8,166 nucleotides of DNA from NCBI GenBank assembly GCA_900320035.1, contig ONQU01000146.1:1-8166 (forward strand), in the 5' to 3' direction. Every line of letters starts with the position of its first letter. The stretch's first letter is position 1. The position numbers and the translations under genes are program-made. This DNA is from an uncultured Rhodospirillaceae bacterium. GTDB taxonomy: Bacteria; Pseudomonadota; Alphaproteobacteria; RF32; CAG-239. A model generated the notes under the pieces. That model ran no database searches and was not told the origin of the DNA. It saw only the letters and a program-made list of their open reading frames with translations. Shown here piece after piece: positions 5,885 through 8,166 of the stretch.

Positions 5885-7651
5885 TTATTGTTGAATTTCC
5901 CACAAGCGTTGGAATTGTCCGCCGGATTTGAGTAAATCTTCGATTTTGCCTTGCTCAATGATTTTACCTTTTTCCAAAACAATAATTCTATCCATCTCTT
6001 TTAATGTTGACAACCGATGTGCAATGGCAATAACCGTCTTATTTTTCATTAATTTTTTCATGGCTTTTTGAATGTAATTCTCCGACTCACTGTCCAATGC
6101 CGAAGTGGCTTCATCTAAAATCAGTATCGATGAATTTTTCAAAATAGCGCGCGCAATTGCCACACGTTGCCGTTGACCGACCGAAAGTTTCACGCCTTTT
6201 TCACCGACTTTTGTTTGATATCCTTTCGGTAATTCTTTGATGAAATCATCGGCATAGGCTTGTTTTGCCGCCTGTTCAATTTCACTTTGCTTGGCTTTCA
6301 GATGTCCGTAGGCGATATTTTGACTGACTGTGCGATGAAACAGAGATGTGTCCTGTGGAATAAGCGCAATTGCCTCATGCAAGCTATTTTGTTTTACTTT
6401 AGTAACGTTTTGCCCGTCTATTAAAATCTCGCCGGATTGAATATCATAAGCCCGTTGCAATAGATTTATAAGCGTTGATTTACCGCTACCGGATGTGCCT
6501 ACAATCCCGATTTTCTCGCCGGCTTTAATCTTAAATGACAATTTATTAAACACTTTTTTATTGTCATAGCCGAATTTAACATCTTTGAATTCTATTTCTC
6601 CACCATTGATTTTGAGCGATTTAGCATTTGGAGCATCAACAATTTCGTGCTTAATAACGAATGGAGACATTGCCGCTTGCAACGCGCCTAAAACTGTGTT
6701 TAATTCGCTTACATTGCCTAAAACTGCCGAAAAGGCGGATAAAATTGAGTTCATCAACACCAAAACCAATGTAACTTCACCGATACTTATTTGTCCCTGA
6801 TACCATTGTTTTATCAAGAGTAACATAGCACTGATTTCAAACAGGCATACCATTGCCTGCTGAACACAAATATTGTTTTGAAATTTATCCATGGCTTTAA
6901 AGCGAGCAATTTTACACTTATTGAAAGCATCTTTTACAAAAGCAATCTCAAAATCTTCGCTACCGCTCGCCTTTATATTCAAAGTATTGCCAATACTATC
7001 CGCTAAAACGCCGTTAAAATCATCATATAAATCATCCGTTTTTTTGTTCAAGTCGCGCAATTTAAAGCTCGATTTATATGAAGTAAATGCCGAAATCGAA
7101 CCAAAAATAATCACCAATAGCAAAAACCATAAACTTACACGGCCAATGAAGTAGAAGTTTATTATCACCAGAAAGAAATTACTGTAGAGCCGTGAAATCA
7201 GTCCGTGAACACGAACAGCCTTATCAGCGCAGGTAGTTACTTTTTGCGACAGTTGACCGGTTTTTTGTGATGAAAAGTAATTTTCCGAATGTCTGGCCAG
7301 ATAATCCACCGCAAACAGTTTGATTTTGGCATCCATAACATTCCGGACATTATTTTCTTCCAATAATTCGCGCACCATGCGAAACACCGATTGCCCGATG
7401 TATGAGGCAAAAATTAGTGCTAAAAACCACCACATTTTACTCCAAGCGAACTCCTGCGGCGTTATTTTCGTAAAATAATCAATCATTTCAGAAAAGTATA
7501 CCGGCACATAAATTTTCATCAGTTGCAAACCAAAAGCTAAGGCCATACCGACAAAAGCCCACTTTCGCACCCCATACAAAGTTTCCCAAATAAACAACAG
7601 CGGATTTTGCGGCACTTTACGCATATTTGCTATATTTTCAAACAACTTCAT
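5885..7651 (-). CDS. ABC exporter half-transporter (membrane and ATPase domains fused), 588 aa
   Basis: This is a full-length MsbA/MDR-type half-transporter. The N-terminal membrane domain has about six hydrophobic segments (roughly 33-57, 72-94, 153-170, 173-190, 262-282 and 288-312). The ATPase domain shows the A-loop Tyr362, Walker A GTSGSGKS (385-392), Q-loop Gln433 in IPQDTSLF, signature LSVGQ (489-493), Walker B ILILDE (509-514, catalytic Glu514), D-loop SALD and H-loop His545. The signature has Val where most have Gly (LSGGQ); all other ATP-site residues are intact. It is presumably an inner-membrane exporter of lipids, peptides or drugs; the substrate is unknown. Its ATG lies 3 nt after the stop of the upstream ABC gene, and its AAGGA site (7663-7659) overlaps the end of that gene, so the two are probably translationally coupled. 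The pair likely forms a heterodimer. Confidence 0.95.
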   Translation of the reverse strand: MKLFENIANMRKVPQNPLLFIWETLYGVRKWAFVGMALAFGLQLMKIYVPVYFSEMIDYFTKITPQEFAWSKMWWFLALIFASYIGQSVFRMVRELLEENNVRNVMDAKIKLFAVDYLARHSENYFSSQKTGQLSQKVTTCADKAVRVHGLISRLYSNFFLVIINFYFIGRVSLWFLLLVIIFGSISAFTSYKSSFKLRDLNKKTDDLYDDFNGVLADSIGNTLNIKASGSEDFEIAFVKDAFNKCKIARFKAMDKFQNNICVQQAMVCLFEISAMLLLIKQWYQGQISIGEVTLVLVLMNSILSAFSAVLGNVSELNTVLGALQAAMSPFVIKHEIVDAPNAKSLKINGGEIEFKDVKFGYDNKKVFNKLSFKIKAGEKIGIVGTSGSGKSTLINLLQRAYDIQSGEILIDGQNVTKVKQNSLHEAIALIPQDTSLFHRTVSQNIAYGHLKAKQSEIEQAAKQAYADDFIKELPKGYQTKVGEKGVKLSVGQRQRVAIARAILKNSSILILDEATSALDSESENYIQKAMKKLMKNKTVIAIAHRLSTLKEMDRIIVLEKGKIIEQGKIEDLLKSGGQFQRLWEIQQ

Positions 7652-7654
7652 GAC

Positions 7655-8166
7655 TTAATCCTTTTTCTCTAACTGTTGCATTTTCCATAACTTGGCAAAT
7701 TTACCGTTCTTCTTCTTTGCCAGTTCATCAAACGTTCCGACTTCCGCCACGGTTCCCTGCTCCAAATAGATAATTCTATCCATTTTCCGCAATGTTGAAA
7801 GACGATGGGCAATGGCTATAACGGTTTGTTTGCCGAGTAAGTTATTTATAGCTTCGGCCACAATGCTTTCTGATTCGCTGTCAAGTGATGATGTTGCCTC
7901 GTCTAAAATCAGTATTGGGCTGTTTCTGAGCACGGCTTTGGCAATAGCAATTCGTTGGCGTTCGCCGCCGGAGAGCTTGCAACCTCTGTCACCGACCATT
8001 GAATCATAGCCGTCAGGCAAAGCACGGATAAATTCATCGGCACAAGCGATTTTTGCCGCTTGCCTGATTTTCTTATCGGTTGCTTTGACACCGTAACCGA
8101 TATTATCTTTCAAACTGCGATGAAACAAAACCGTTTCTTGCGGTATGATTGCCAAATTTTGATGCA
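7655..8166 (-). CDS. ABC exporter ATPase domain, 5' part cut by window edge
   Basis: The frame runs open to the right edge with no start, so TTG at 8155 is internal. The visible 169 residues are the C-terminal half of an ABC ATPase domain, beginning just before the Q-loop IIPQETVLF. Present are signature LSGGE (visible residues 64-68), Walker B ILILDE (84-89), SSLD D-loop, and H-loop His120 in IAIAHRLSTL. Walker A and any membrane domain would lie beyond the window; given the downstream partner, a fused half-transporter of about 580-600 residues is expected. The sequence is clearly paralogous to the neighbouring ABC protein across this whole region, including the RLSTLRKMDRII stretch and the LWKMQQ-like ending, so the pair looks like an old tandem duplication. 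Signature is canonical, unlike the LSVGQ of its partner. Confidence 0.93.
   Translation of the reverse strand, partial: HQNLAIIPQETVLFHRSLKDNIGYGVKATDKKIRQAAKIACADEFIRALPDGYDSMVGDRGCKLSGGERQRIAIAKAVLRNSPILILDEATSSLDSESESIVAEAINNLLGKQTVIAIAHRLSTLRKMDRIIYLEQGTVAEVGTFDELAKKKNGKFAKLWKMQQLEKKD

Noticed and set aside
8153..8155. TTG at 8155 as the start of the upstream ABC protein
   Set aside because: The frame continues in conserved ABC sequence to the window edge, and an ATPase domain starting at the Q-loop would lack Walker A; the gene is simply cut by the window.

Overview
The window is about 8.2 kb of moderately AT-rich bacterial DNA, densely packed with genes on both strands. The best guess for the source is an uncultured, low-GC alphaproteobacterium. 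This rests on a processing peptidase closely resembling mitochondrial MPP-beta and on a hairpin repeat with TGTCATCCC/GGGATC-type ends, which recalls short palindromic repeats of that class. It is an inference from style, not from any marker gene. I see no rRNA, tRNA, CRISPR array, transposase or phage gene.

Layout from left to right. (1) Positions 1-1064, minus strand: the first 354 residues of a U32-family 'peptidase', most likely an RNA-modification type enzyme, cut by the left edge, with its own promoter. (2) 1065-1321: an intergenic region with two tandem hairpin repeats. (3) 1322-1771, plus strand: a compact Mrr-like nuclease-fold protein with a TTG start. (4) 1783-3042, minus strand: a complete M16 zinc protease, convergent with the Mrr-like gene. 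(5) 3043-3137: a short divergent control region with two overlapping promoters sharing a near-perfect 19-bp palindrome. (6) 3138-3815, plus strand: elbB, a DJ-1/PfpI-like protein. (7) 3904-4971, plus strand: an unrecognised 355-residue protein apparently built from about six degenerate helical repeats, with its own promoter and a clear terminator. (8) 5022-5103: two tandem operator-like dyads and a TATAAT box. (9) 5131-5814, plus strand: a HAD-superfamily phosphatase. (10) 5885-7651 and 7655-8166, minus strand: two tandem, 3-bp-spaced, paralogous ABC exporter half-transporters, the upstream one cut by the right edge.

Most of these genes look like independent housekeeping or accessory units rather than one pathway. 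The only clear operon is the ABC pair, which probably forms a heterodimeric exporter. M16 and elbB are probably co-regulated through the shared palindrome. No complete new defence or biosynthetic system can be shown here. The parts least explained by known families are the repeat protein at 3904-4971, the palindrome between M16 and elbB, and the paired dyads in front of the HAD gene.
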